In this document: positions 1 to 7,679 of the stretch, piece after piece
Layout of the letters: every line of letters begins with the position of its first letter
Numbering within the stretch: position 1 is the stretch's first letter
Source: JAAZHN01 sp964605575
Lineage (GTDB): Bacteria > Bacillota_I > Bacilli_A > RF39 > UBA660
NCBI GenBank assembly: GCA_964605575.1
Contig: CAZSDG010000006.1
Coordinates: 1 to 28,840 of the forward strand
Direction of reading: 5' to 3'
DNA length: 28,840 nucleotides
The notes under the pieces: model-generated
What the model was told of the DNA's origin: nothing
Seen by the model: the letters and a program-made list of their open reading frames with translations, nothing else
Database searches by the model: none
Program-made: the position numbers and the translations under genes

Positions 1-2276
1 AAACCGAAAATTCGGATATCGGCCAGGACCCCTATTTTCATATAGGCATTTATTTCTCCTAAGAACATTTTATAAATATCGCCTTTTTTCATTCCTATTG
101 CTCTTAGAGTACCTACTTCTTTTATTCTTGATAAGAATGATGAACGAATAATTAAAAATATTTCAATAAATGATATAGCTAATATAACTATTGAGACAGT
201 AATAGCTGATGCGACCATACTTGATCTTATGCGGGAATATTCTTTTTTGGCACTTAAATATGTTTCTTGAACACTTAAGTTTTTATTTCTCAGTTCACTT
301 AAAGCTTGGTCTTTATCTTTAGGCATGATTGTTATTTGATTAGCAGTAGAGATTAAACTATATTTAATTGTCTCTTCATTAACTAATTTATGATTAATAT
401 TACTCTTTGTTTCATAATAACCTACAACTATTAATTTAGTATTATTTATTTTAGTTTCAATTTTTTTATTTAATGGATAGATAAATCTATCATTATAATT
501 AACGATAACTTCATATGGATTTTCTGGATATTTACCTCTTTTTAAGGTTATATCATCGTTAAATAGTTGATAATCATATATTCCTGCTTCAGGCATGATT
601 GGTCTTTCTGGTTCATATGGTTTAGATGACATCATATCAAAATAACCAAAACTCTGATGGTTTTGCAATATATTGATCATTTGACTCTTATGAACATAAA
701 TATTTGGTGAATTAGTATTAGACACCCCAACTAGGATGTAATCACCAATAATAGGAATATTAAATTTATAGTTTAAGTAATCTTCTTCATTGGTTAAACC
801 AACATGTTTATATGTATAATAATTAAATGAAGCTTTAAATACTAACGCATCAATAACTATTTCTTTTTCATTATTTGGCATTCTACCATAGATTAAATCT
901 TCTTTTTTTAATAAGTTAACATCGGTAATTGAACCTGAAAATGATTCTTGAGCATTGATCGTTTGCAAGTATTTATTATGTCTAACAGTAAATGAAACTA
1001 AAGAGTTACCAGGTATAATATAATCAATACCTTTTAGACTTTCATACTCTAAGTAATCTTTTACATTAAAATTATTTTGTTCAACAGCTAAGTAATCTTT
1101 ATTGACTTTAACAAACTTAGAATCATCTATATTAGTAATTCCAAAAATGTTACTTAGGGCAAATAAGATAAACATTCCTGATAGGAAGAAACCTAAAAGT
1201 AATAGTTTTTTAATTATTGAGTAATCGAATACTTTTTTAAACCCATTTATTATTAAAGTTATTGGGTTAAATATTGAAGTATATTTAATCTTAAATTTAT
1301 TATTATCTAACTTAGTTAAATCAAAGTTATATTTTTCATAATCTTTTTTAGTTATTTTTTGATAATGATCATCAATTAATTCAATATTCGAGTTATTATC
1401 AATTACTTCTACTTTTTCTAATGAATCAGTTTTAATATATATATTATTATTAATTACAACTACTTCTAATTTTATCGGTTCTGGATTATTACCATAGTAA
1501 TCAACTTTAATTTTATCTTTATTTAATTTATCATTATAGGCAAGATCTTTTAAATAGATTTTATTATCCATTTGGTAATCTAAATCATCGTGATGGTCAT
1601 TATTATAATCACTCTCGATTTTACCATCTTTAATTTCAATTATTCTTGATGAATAAAAGTAAGCTAAGTCTTTTTCATGAGTCACTAGTAAGACTAATTT
1701 ATCTTTAGAAATAGATTTAATAATATTCATAATTTCAATAGTATTTTTACTATCTAGGTTCCCAGTTGGTTCATCTGCTAGAATAATATCTGGATTTTTA
1801 ACTATTGCTCTTGCAATTCCGACTCTTTGTCTTTCGCCACCTGATAACATTCCGGCTAGACGATTACGATAACGATAGATTCCAACTGTTTCTAAGACAT
1901 AGTTAACTCTTAGTTTGATTTCTTCTTTATCTTTAATCCCGATCATTTTTAAAACTAAAGCAACATTTTCGTAAACTGTTTTATCATTAAGTAAATGATA
2001 ATCTTGAAATATATAACCGATACTTAAATTTCTTATTTTATCTATTTTATTTGCAGATCTTTTCGTAATTCTTTGGTTATTAATAAATATTTGACCTTTA
2101 TTAATCTTATCTAAACCACCTATTGTATTTAAAAGTGTTGTTTTACCACAGCCAGATGGACCTAGAAGCGCGACTAAACCAGTACTTGGAAATTCTAAAG
2201 AGGTATTGTTGATAACATGAATTTCATTTTTCTTATTTTTATTAAAATATTTATTAACATTATTTAACTTTATCAT
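1..2276 (-). CDS. ABC transporter, ATPase fused to MacB-like permease (partial, 3' end outside window)
   Basis: The frame is open from ATG at 2276 to the window edge (about 758 codons). The N-terminal ATPase domain has Walker A GPSGCGKTT (residues 39-47), the signature LSGGERQR and Walker B IILADEPTG. A linker of roughly 100 residues leads to a first membrane segment (KLLLLGFFLSGMFILFAL), then a large extracytoplasmic region, then a second membrane segment followed by EVGTLRAIGMKKGDIYKMF, the cytoplasmic motif typical of FtsX/MacB permeases. This architecture is a type VII (mechanotransmission) exporter half, probably pairing with the gene just upstream, whose stop lies 2 nt before this ATG; a GAGG site sits in the end of that gene. 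The substrate is unknown; peptide or antimicrobial export is usual for the family. The last codons at the window edge look unlike a permease (see findings). Confidence 0.88.
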   Translation of the reverse strand, partial: MIKLNNVNKYFNKNKKNEIHVINNTSLEFPSTGLVALLGPSGCGKTTLLNTIGGLDKINKGQIFINNQRITKRSANKIDKIRNLSIGYIFQDYHLLNDKTVYENVALVLKMIGIKDKEEIKLRVNYVLETVGIYRYRNRLAGMLSGGERQRVGIARAIVKNPDIILADEPTGNLDSKNTIEIMNIIKSISKDKLVLLVTHEKDLAYFYSSRIIEIKDGKIESDYNNDHHDDLDYQMDNKIYLKDLAYNDKLNKDKIKVDYYGNNPEPIKLEVVVINNNIYIKTDSLEKVEVIDNNSNIELIDDHYQKITKKDYEKYNFDLTKLDNNKFKIKYTSIFNPITLIINGFKKVFDYSIIKKLLLLGFFLSGMFILFALSNIFGITNIDDSKFVKVNKDYLAVEQNNFNVKDYLEYESLKGIDYIIPGNSLVSFTVRHNKYLQTINAQESFSGSITDVNLLKKEDLIYGRMPNNEKEIVIDALVFKASFNYYTYKHVGLTNEEDYLNYKFNIPIIGDYILVGVSNTNSPNIYVHKSQMINILQNHQSFGYFDMMSSKPYEPERPIMPEAGIYDYQLFNDDITLKRGKYPENPYEVIVNYNDRFIYPLNKKIETKINNTKLIVVGYYETKSNINHKLVNEETIKYSLISTANQITIMPKDKDQALSELRNKNLSVQETYLSAKKEYSRIRSSMVASAITVSIVILAISFIEIFLIIRSSFLSRIKEVGTLRAIGMKKGDIYKMFLGEINAYMKIGVLADIRIFG

Positions 2277-2278
2277 GA

Positions 2279-4504
2279 TTAAACCTCTTCTCTATATGTC
2301 TTCATCGCGGATTTTTTAAATAGTTTTTTAGCAAATCTATTCGCGATTAAATAAGACATAAATAATAAGATTATGTATAAAACAATATAGTCTTTAAGTG
2401 AGAAAAAGTCTGTTAATTCTTTAATTGGTTGATAGACTATTATTTTATTTCTAACTAAGTAAACAAAAGTTAAGAAAGATATATAAGCTAAATTAAAGAC
2501 TGTAAATAGTTCAATATCTAATAAGTTTTTTGCTACTTTTCTTGATGAACCGAGGATTCTAATTGTTGAGAAATAAATATTTCTTGATTTTAAAATTAGT
2601 TTAACTATAAAGTAAGAAATAAAGAATAATCCCACTGTTAATATAGCGATAAAGATAACTTGAATAATTTCACCTATCGCTCTAAATTCTTCAAAATAAG
2701 GTAATCCTAAAGTTTTTTTAACTTGGAGAGTTTCATAACCTAAGTCTTTAAGTTCTTGATCTGTTTCATCGATTTTATATGAATTTTCTACATATACTGA
2801 GGCTTGATAATAACCTTTATTAAATATTTCTTTTAAATCATCATTACTCATAAATATAGTATAAATATACTCATCATATTCATTTAATCCCAGTAGTGGT
2901 TTAATAGTTTTTTTAGTAAATTCTTTAGTAATTGTCCCTTCATAATCTTCAGTAAAGTATAAATGATTAAACTTAATATTTATTTTACTTTTTAAACAAC
3001 GATAGTTTTTACAAAACATTTTCATGTTCTCTGAAACATAGACTTCTCCTTTAGGAATATTTTTATTACCAATAACTTTGTATTGATTGGAATAGGCTTC
3101 GCTTTTTAGAAGATGGTCATTAATTGTTGTTTCAGTATTTGTTATATTGACACTTTTTAAATATGCTGATTCTTTAACCACTTTTTCACTAGCAAATATT
3201 TCTTCTCTATAAGAATCTCCTGAATCGATTAGTTGAAGACCTGTAACTTTAACAGTTATACTTGTTTCACCGTTTATACCTTCATGATCAGCTAACTTAT
3301 ATTCTTTACCAATCATTTCAAGTCCTCTTACAGATAAGTCATAAAGTCCTTCATTTCCTCTTAAAATGACTTCATTTTCATTTTCTGGCATAGTTCCATA
3401 AGTAAGTTTGCCTTTAAAATTATCCAGTTCTAAAACATGACCATAATATGAAAATTCTTGGTTTTGAAGTGAAAAACGAGAATCGATTGCATAGTCATCT
3501 TTAACAAGATAATCGATATTATTTAGTTTGTTTATTACTTCATAATCAGCTTCAGTAAATACTTGATTATTTTTCTTCTTGATTAAGATTCTTTTATCAG
3601 ATGTATCAGTAAAATAAGAACTGATCATTACTGAATTTTCATCAAAACTCTTTTTCTTTAAACTAGAATATTGCCCAAAAATAGCTAAGATAAGAAATAA
3701 GAAAACTGCAAATAAAAGTAAAAATTTAGGGATTAAATTAAAAGTATTTCTTAATCCTATTCTAAATTTATTGAAAAATTTCATATCTTTATAATCCATC
3801 GATTTTGCTTCAATATCTGAAGCTATCTTTTTAATCTTTTTATCTTCTAAGATTTTTCCATCATGCATTTTAATCTTTCTTGTCGCATATTTTTCTACTT
3901 GTTCATAGTTATGGGTTACTATTACAACTAATTTATCTTTAGATAAGTTATGGAGTAATTCTAAAACACTTGCCGATGATGCTGAATCTAGGTTACCAGT
4001 TGGTTCATCCGCGACAATTATCGATGTTTCTTTAATTAATGCTCTGGCAATCGCGACTCTTTGTTTTTGACCACCAGATAGCTTTGAAGCTTTAGTATTT
4101 TTAAATTTAGTTAACCCTACTTGATCAATTATACTTAAAACTTTTTTCTTAACTTCTTTAGATTTAAAGCCATTTAAAAGTAATACTAACTCAACATTTT
4201 GATAAACAGTATAACTATTAACTAAATTAAAATGTTGGAAAATATTACCAATATATTTCTTTCGATATTCTTCAAAGTCTGATTCACTATAATGGCTTGT
4301 TTCTTGCCCATTTATATACATCTCGCCTTCTTCATAAGTATCAAGACCAGATATAACATTTAAAAGAGTGGATTTCCCACTTCCTGATTCACCTGTGATA
4401 ACGACAAATTCCCCCGCGTCAAGATCTAAGTTCACTTTCGTAAAACCACTCGCGACATTACCTTTATTATAATAAAATTTAGAGACATTTTTTAACTTAA
4501 TCAT
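2279..4504 (-). CDS. ABC transporter, ATPase fused to MacB-like permease
   Basis: This is a 741-residue protein with Walker A GESGSGKST (38-46), signature LSGGQKQ (142-148) and Walker B IIVADEPTG (162-170). After the ATPase come one membrane segment near residue 260, an extracytoplasmic domain of about 340 residues, and three C-terminal membrane segments, as expected for a MacB/FtsX-type half-transporter with its ATPase fused at the N-terminus. ATG at 4504 is preceded by AGAGGTGAGAAC, a good ribosome binding site. The gene ends in TAA and is followed within 2 nt by a second protein of the same architecture, so the two probably form a heterodimer. The radical SAM gene upstream ends only 20 nt before this start, with no promoter between, which suggests co-transcription. 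The fold call is secure; the cargo is not known. Confidence 0.9.
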   Translation of the reverse strand: MIKLKNVSKFYYNKGNVASGFTKVNLDLDAGEFVVITGESGSGKSTLLNVISGLDTYEEGEMYINGQETSHYSESDFEEYRKKYIGNIFQHFNLVNSYTVYQNVELVLLLNGFKSKEVKKKVLSIIDQVGLTKFKNTKASKLSGGQKQRVAIARALIKETSIIVADEPTGNLDSASSASVLELLHNLSKDKLVVIVTHNYEQVEKYATRKIKMHDGKILEDKKIKKIASDIEAKSMDYKDMKFFNKFRIGLRNTFNLIPKFLLLFAVFLFLILAIFGQYSSLKKKSFDENSVMISSYFTDTSDKRILIKKKNNQVFTEADYEVINKLNNIDYLVKDDYAIDSRFSLQNQEFSYYGHVLELDNFKGKLTYGTMPENENEVILRGNEGLYDLSVRGLEMIGKEYKLADHEGINGETSITVKVTGLQLIDSGDSYREEIFASEKVVKESAYLKSVNITNTETTINDHLLKSEAYSNQYKVIGNKNIPKGEVYVSENMKMFCKNYRCLKSKINIKFNHLYFTEDYEGTITKEFTKKTIKPLLGLNEYDEYIYTIFMSNDDLKEIFNKGYYQASVYVENSYKIDETDQELKDLGYETLQVKKTLGLPYFEEFRAIGEIIQVIFIAILTVGLFFISYFIVKLILKSRNIYFSTIRILGSSRKVAKNLLDIELFTVFNLAYISFLTFVYLVRNKIIVYQPIKELTDFFSLKDYIVLYIILLFMSYLIANRFAKKLFKKSAMKTYREEV

Positions 4505-4524
4505 GTTCTCACCTCTATTGTCAA

Positions 4525-5055
4525 TTATACTAGTCTTTTAGGAAAATAACCACACTTTTGGCATAACTCTTCAACTCTTATATTATTTTTAAAATTATTG
4601 ACCATCTTGACTACTCTTTCTTGATTTAAGACCTCATTTAAATCATCATGATAAATGTTACCTAAATTGATGATGCCACTTGCATCTAAACAACAAGGAA
4701 TAATTGTTCCATCAACTAATATCCCAAAATGGCTACTAAGTCCATAACATTTACCACTTTTATTACTAATTTGATTATTTAAATCAGGCCAAATAAACTC
4801 TTGATCGATATTTAAAAATACTTTGTCTGTTAATTTGGTATTTAAGTTATTTAAATCTATTTTTGTGCTATAAATGTTTTCTAAATGTTTTATTATTTTT
4901 TCTTGATTAGGATTATTAACCCATAATCTTAAAGAAAAGAAAGTATCTGGTAATTCATTTATTTTATTAATTATATTATTTAAATAATCAGATAATGATA
5001 AGTTATACTTATCATTAAAACTATGTAGAGAGATATTAATTTGTCTAATATTTTT
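4525..5055 (-). CDS. Radical SAM protein with SPASM-like C-terminus (5' part lost in assembly gap)
   Basis: A frame of 176 codons plus TAA runs out of the N gap. It begins with KNIRQINISLHSF, the mid-barrel segment of a radical SAM family, followed by FFSLRLWVN. The C-terminus carries CYGLSSHFGILVDGTIIPCC, LDASGIINLGNIY and a terminal LCQKCGY. Those Cys residues fit an auxiliary iron-sulfur cluster of SPASM type. The CxxxCxxC motif that would confirm the radical SAM assignment should lie upstream and is not visible. The family is known to me only as radical SAM/SPASM proteins of unassigned function in many Firmicutes. Its position 20 nt ahead of an ABC exporter pair could hint at peptide maturation and export, but this is inference; no precursor peptide can be seen. 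Confidence 0.75.
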   Translation of the reverse strand, partial: KNIRQINISLHSFNDKYNLSLSDYLNNIINKINELPDTFFSLRLWVNNPNQEKIIKHLENIYSTKIDLNNLNTKLTDKVFLNIDQEFIWPDLNNQISNKSGKCYGLSSHFGILVDGTIIPCCLDASGIINLGNIYHDDLNEVLNQERVVKMVNNFKNNIRVEELCQKCGYFPKRLV

Positions 5056-5155
5056 NNNNNNNNNNNNNNNNNNNNNNNNNNNNNNNNNNNNNNNNNNNNN
5101 NNNNNNNNNNNNNNNNNNNNNNNNNNNNNNNNNNNNNNNNNNNNNNNNNNNNNNN
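5056..5155. other. Assembly gap (100 N)
   Basis: Exactly 100 undetermined bases. A round 100 is the conventional placeholder for a gap of unknown length, so the true distance between flanking genes is not known. The gap removes the start of the radical SAM gene on one side and the end of a small membrane protein gene on the other; any frame read through it is meaningless. Confidence 0.98.
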
Positions 5156-5311
5156 TTCTTTTGTAGAAGTATTATAAAGATAATGAGGTAGGAGTTTTAC
5201 ATCAGTATATTTTTTATTACCTTTTATAATTAAAAATACTATTAAAGCAATAATAATAACTATCAAGGCAATCGCCCGATAATTAACTTTTGGTTTTTTC
5301 TGTTTTTTCAT
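5156..5311 (-). CDS. N-terminus of a single-pass membrane protein (3' part lost in gap)
   Basis: ATG at 5311 follows AAAGGAGAATATAT, a strong ribosome binding site, and overlaps the TGA stop of the pseudouridine synthase gene as ATGA, so the two are translationally coupled. The 52 visible residues are a basic N-terminus (MKKQKKPKVNYR), one membrane segment (AIALIVIIIALIVFLIIK) and the start of an extracytoplasmic region (KKYTDVKLLPHYLYNTSTKE). This is a signal-anchor layout, with the missing domain outside the cell. I cannot assign a family from this much. Confidence 0.7.
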
Positions 5312-5979
5312 ATATATTCTCCTTTAAACATTTTATTAAATTCAAGTGGGATACTCGCTTCAAAAATTAATTCTTCTTTGGTAATGGGATGAGTAATTAC
5401 CAATCTATTAGCATGAAGACCTAACCTGCGTAGAGGACTAGTTTTAGCTCCATATTTTTTATCACCCATAATCGGGTGTCCTAGATCACTAAAATGAACT
5501 CTTATTTGATTCTTTCTACCTGTTTTTAAATTTATTTTAATTAGAGAATAACCTTTACTTCTTTTTAAGACTTCATACTCAGTAATTGCTAATTTACCTG
5601 ATTGATCTTTAGTAGAATATACTTTTAAGGTTTTATTTTCTTTTAAGTATGATTTAATTATATCTTTATTCTTTTCTACTTTTCCTTCAGCTACAGCAAT
5701 ATATTCTCTTATTACATTATCATTATCCCAATTAGCTTGTAATAACTCTTTAATACTCCCTGTTTTAGCAAATAAGACGATTCCTGATGTATCTTTATCT
5801 AAACGATGAACAACAAATATTTTATTAGATTTATGTTTCTTTTTAATATATGTATAGACTTGATTAAATAATGTTTTTTCCTTTTCTTTAGGAGTAGAAA
5901 CTGTTAATAAGCCACTTGGTTTATTAACAACTAATAAGTCTTGATCTTCATAAATAATATCTAATTTTTTATTTTTCAT
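5308..5979 (-). CDS. RluA-family RNA pseudouridine synthase
   Basis: A 223-residue protein with the family motif HRLDKDTSGIVLF; Asp61 is the expected catalytic aspartate that attacks the target uridine. Supporting motifs are YEDQDLLVVNKPSGL near the N-terminus, LKTGRKNQIRVHF and HPIMGDKKYG. No S4 RNA-binding domain is present, so it belongs to the short RluA subgroup, which modifies rRNA or tRNA; the target cannot be told from sequence. The start overlaps the end of the upstream gene (5969-5979), and its TGA stop overlaps the next ATG. Both overlaps indicate an operon running towards the gap. Confidence 0.93.
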   Translation of the reverse strand: MKNKKLDIIYEDQDLLVVNKPSGLLTVSTPKEKEKTLFNQVYTYIKKKHKSNKIFVVHRLDKDTSGIVLFAKTGSIKELLQANWDNDNVIREYIAVAEGKVEKNKDIIKSYLKENKTLKVYSTKDQSGKLAITEYEVLKRSKGYSLIKINLKTGRKNQIRVHFSDLGHPIMGDKKYGAKTSPLRRLGLHANRLVITHPITKEELIFEASIPLEFNKMFKGEYI

Positions 5980-7585
5980 TAATTATCTCAATAATTTCTG
6001 TTAGATCTGTTTCTAATCTTGTAATAATTTTTATTTCATCATCCACTTTTAAAAATGGCAAAATATTTTCTGCTACTTTAAGAGAAGCGCGATATTTTTT
6101 ATTATTTTTATCAATAATATAATAATATGTATTACCTTCAATAGTTCCAGCTTTTATTACTGAAATAGTTATTTTATATTCTTTCTTTTCAGTTGCTCCA
6201 CTATCTGGTGAAAAACTTCCTAAAAATTTATTAGCAGCTTTCTCAATACCTTCCGAAGCATCAGTTACGACAACTTTTTGATAATCAACAACATCAACAA
6301 ATGCATACATTTTTACTAAACCAGCATTATCTTTTAGGCTAATTAAATATGTTGGTCGATCATTTAAGTTTATTAATAATGGAAATGAAGCCTTATATTT
6401 CATTTGTTGCACTTGACCTTCAGCTGAAGCCATTGCCGAGTATTCTTCTGCCCCTGGAACTGGATAGAAGTTTGTTTCTTTTGTTCTTAAGTTAGTTAAA
6501 ATAAATCCTAAATTTGCTTCATCAGATGATATTGAAGTAACACCTGTATATAAATAGACATCATCATTCATTACTGTGTAGTTATAACCGTCCGTTGTTT
6601 GAACAACACCTTTTTGACCAAAGAAAGAATTCCACCAACCATTTTGATATTTACCATAATCGTCAAATTGTTCAATAATAAGTTCTGCTGCATAAACGTG
6701 ATCTATCCATGATGGAACGTCCTTAGCTTCATATTTAACAGTCTCACCATTAACAGGATCAACTGAGATAATTCCAACAATATTTTTTCTTAGACCAACT
6801 CCAACATAATCAATAATTGGAATAATCCAATATGGTTTTCCTGTATTATCAATTTCAAATGAAAATTCTTCAAAAATTAAAGTTGGATATTTAAATCTAA
6901 CATATCTTTTTAAATCATTACCAAATAAAGCTGAAGGCATGATTTTCATCCCTTTTTCTAGCTTAGTAAGCTTAGATTCTCCACTCACGGAATTAACTGT
7001 AATATAACCCTTTACCCCTTCTTTATTATTCGTAAAATATTTAATCCAACTTGCATATTCTAAAGGAGTAACTCTTAATATTTCATCATTATAATTTATT
7101 TGTGTATATAAATTAGAGACAGTAAATTGACTAACTAATTCTGGTAATTGTCCCATTACTCGGTCACCTAATTTATTACTAGAATCTTTATCTAATAATG
7201 GTAGTGCTTTAAAGTTAACTTGTTTAATATCTTCTGTAAATGTTTTATCTTTATTAACAGTTATTCTTTGAGCATAAGCCCTTGAATTAAATAACGGTGA
7301 ATTTATTAAGTTAATAAAAATTAAAACAAATACAAATAGACTAACTGCTAAAATAAAATATTTTAAAAACTTAGTTTTAGGTTTATATTCCATTCTGCCA
7401 TTTTTTAATTCAATCCCCCAAGGTACATTAATCATAAAACTAAATATTGTTAATAAAAATAAGTAACCATAAAATTCTGGGTTTTTTAAATTGATTGCTG
7501 GTAACATCATATAGTAAAGTAAAAAAGCAAAAAGAATACAAATTAATACTTTACCAATTCTCATTTTTTTATTATTTTCTTTCAT
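5969..7585 (-). CDS. Conserved membrane protein of unknown function, 538 aa
   Basis: I place the start at ATG 7585, preceded by GGAGAGATAATT; an upstream extension to 7774 would run into RNase R and has no ribosome binding site. Three hydrophobic segments lie in the first ~130 residues (LICILFAFLLYYMMLPAI; YGYLFLLTIFSFMINV; YFILAVSLFVFVLIFINL), followed by a soluble region of about 400 residues, probably extracytoplasmic. That region has clusters rich in aromatic residues and glycine such as NGWWNSFFGQKGVVQTTDGY, DDVYLYTGVTS and PVPGAEEYSAMASAEG. I recognise this as a widespread Firmicutes family usually left as hypothetical (sometimes labelled CvpA-like or Tat-signal protein) and know of no established function. 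The C-terminal ~60 residues may be a separate small domain. It heads the operon with the pseudouridine synthase. Confidence 0.82.
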   Translation of the reverse strand: MKENNKKMRIGKVLICILFAFLLYYMMLPAINLKNPEFYGYLFLLTIFSFMINVPWGIELKNGRMEYKPKTKFLKYFILAVSLFVFVLIFINLINSPLFNSRAYAQRITVNKDKTFTEDIKQVNFKALPLLDKDSSNKLGDRVMGQLPELVSQFTVSNLYTQINYNDEILRVTPLEYASWIKYFTNNKEGVKGYITVNSVSGESKLTKLEKGMKIMPSALFGNDLKRYVRFKYPTLIFEEFSFEIDNTGKPYWIIPIIDYVGVGLRKNIVGIISVDPVNGETVKYEAKDVPSWIDHVYAAELIIEQFDDYGKYQNGWWNSFFGQKGVVQTTDGYNYTVMNDDVYLYTGVTSISSDEANLGFILTNLRTKETNFYPVPGAEEYSAMASAEGQVQQMKYKASFPLLINLNDRPTYLISLKDNAGLVKMYAFVDVVDYQKVVVTDASEGIEKAANKFLGSFSPDSGATEKKEYKITISVIKAGTIEGNTYYYIIDKNNKKYRASLKVAENILPFLKVDDEIKIITRLETDLTEIIEIINEK

Positions 7586-7610
7586 AATTATCTCTCCATT
7601 TCTTAAAAAA

Positions 7611-7619
7611 ATTATAACA
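7611..7619 (-). promoter_or_regulatory. Extended -10 promoter for the 5969-7585 gene
   Basis: The minus strand reads TGTTATAAT, an extended -10 (TGn plus TATAAT), 26 nt before the ATG at 7585. No good -35 box is visible at 16-18 nt upstream. Confidence 0.6.
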
Positions 7620-7631
7620 CATATATCTTGT

Positions 7632-7662
7632 ATATTAAATATGATGATGGTATATTTAATAT
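7632..7662 (+). promoter_or_regulatory. 11-bp perfect inverted repeat before RNase R
   Basis: ATATTAAATAT (7632-7642) and ATATTTAATAT (7652-7662) are exact reverse complements separated by GATGATGGT. The repeat lies between the divergent promoter area and the AGGGGGA ribosome binding site of RNase R, so it could be a protein operator or an mRNA hairpin. Its role is inferred only from position and symmetry. Confidence 0.5.
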
Positions 7663-7679
7663 GGTTAGGGGGATTTATT

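Noticed and set aside
5045..5311. A single 88-codon frame spanning the N gap
   Set aside because: The gap length is a placeholder; the left side is clearly a radical SAM protein in a different frame.
7641..7679. Earlier ATG codons for RNase R
   Set aside because: They lie inside the inverted repeat and lack a ribosome binding site, whereas ATG 7680 follows AGGGGGA.
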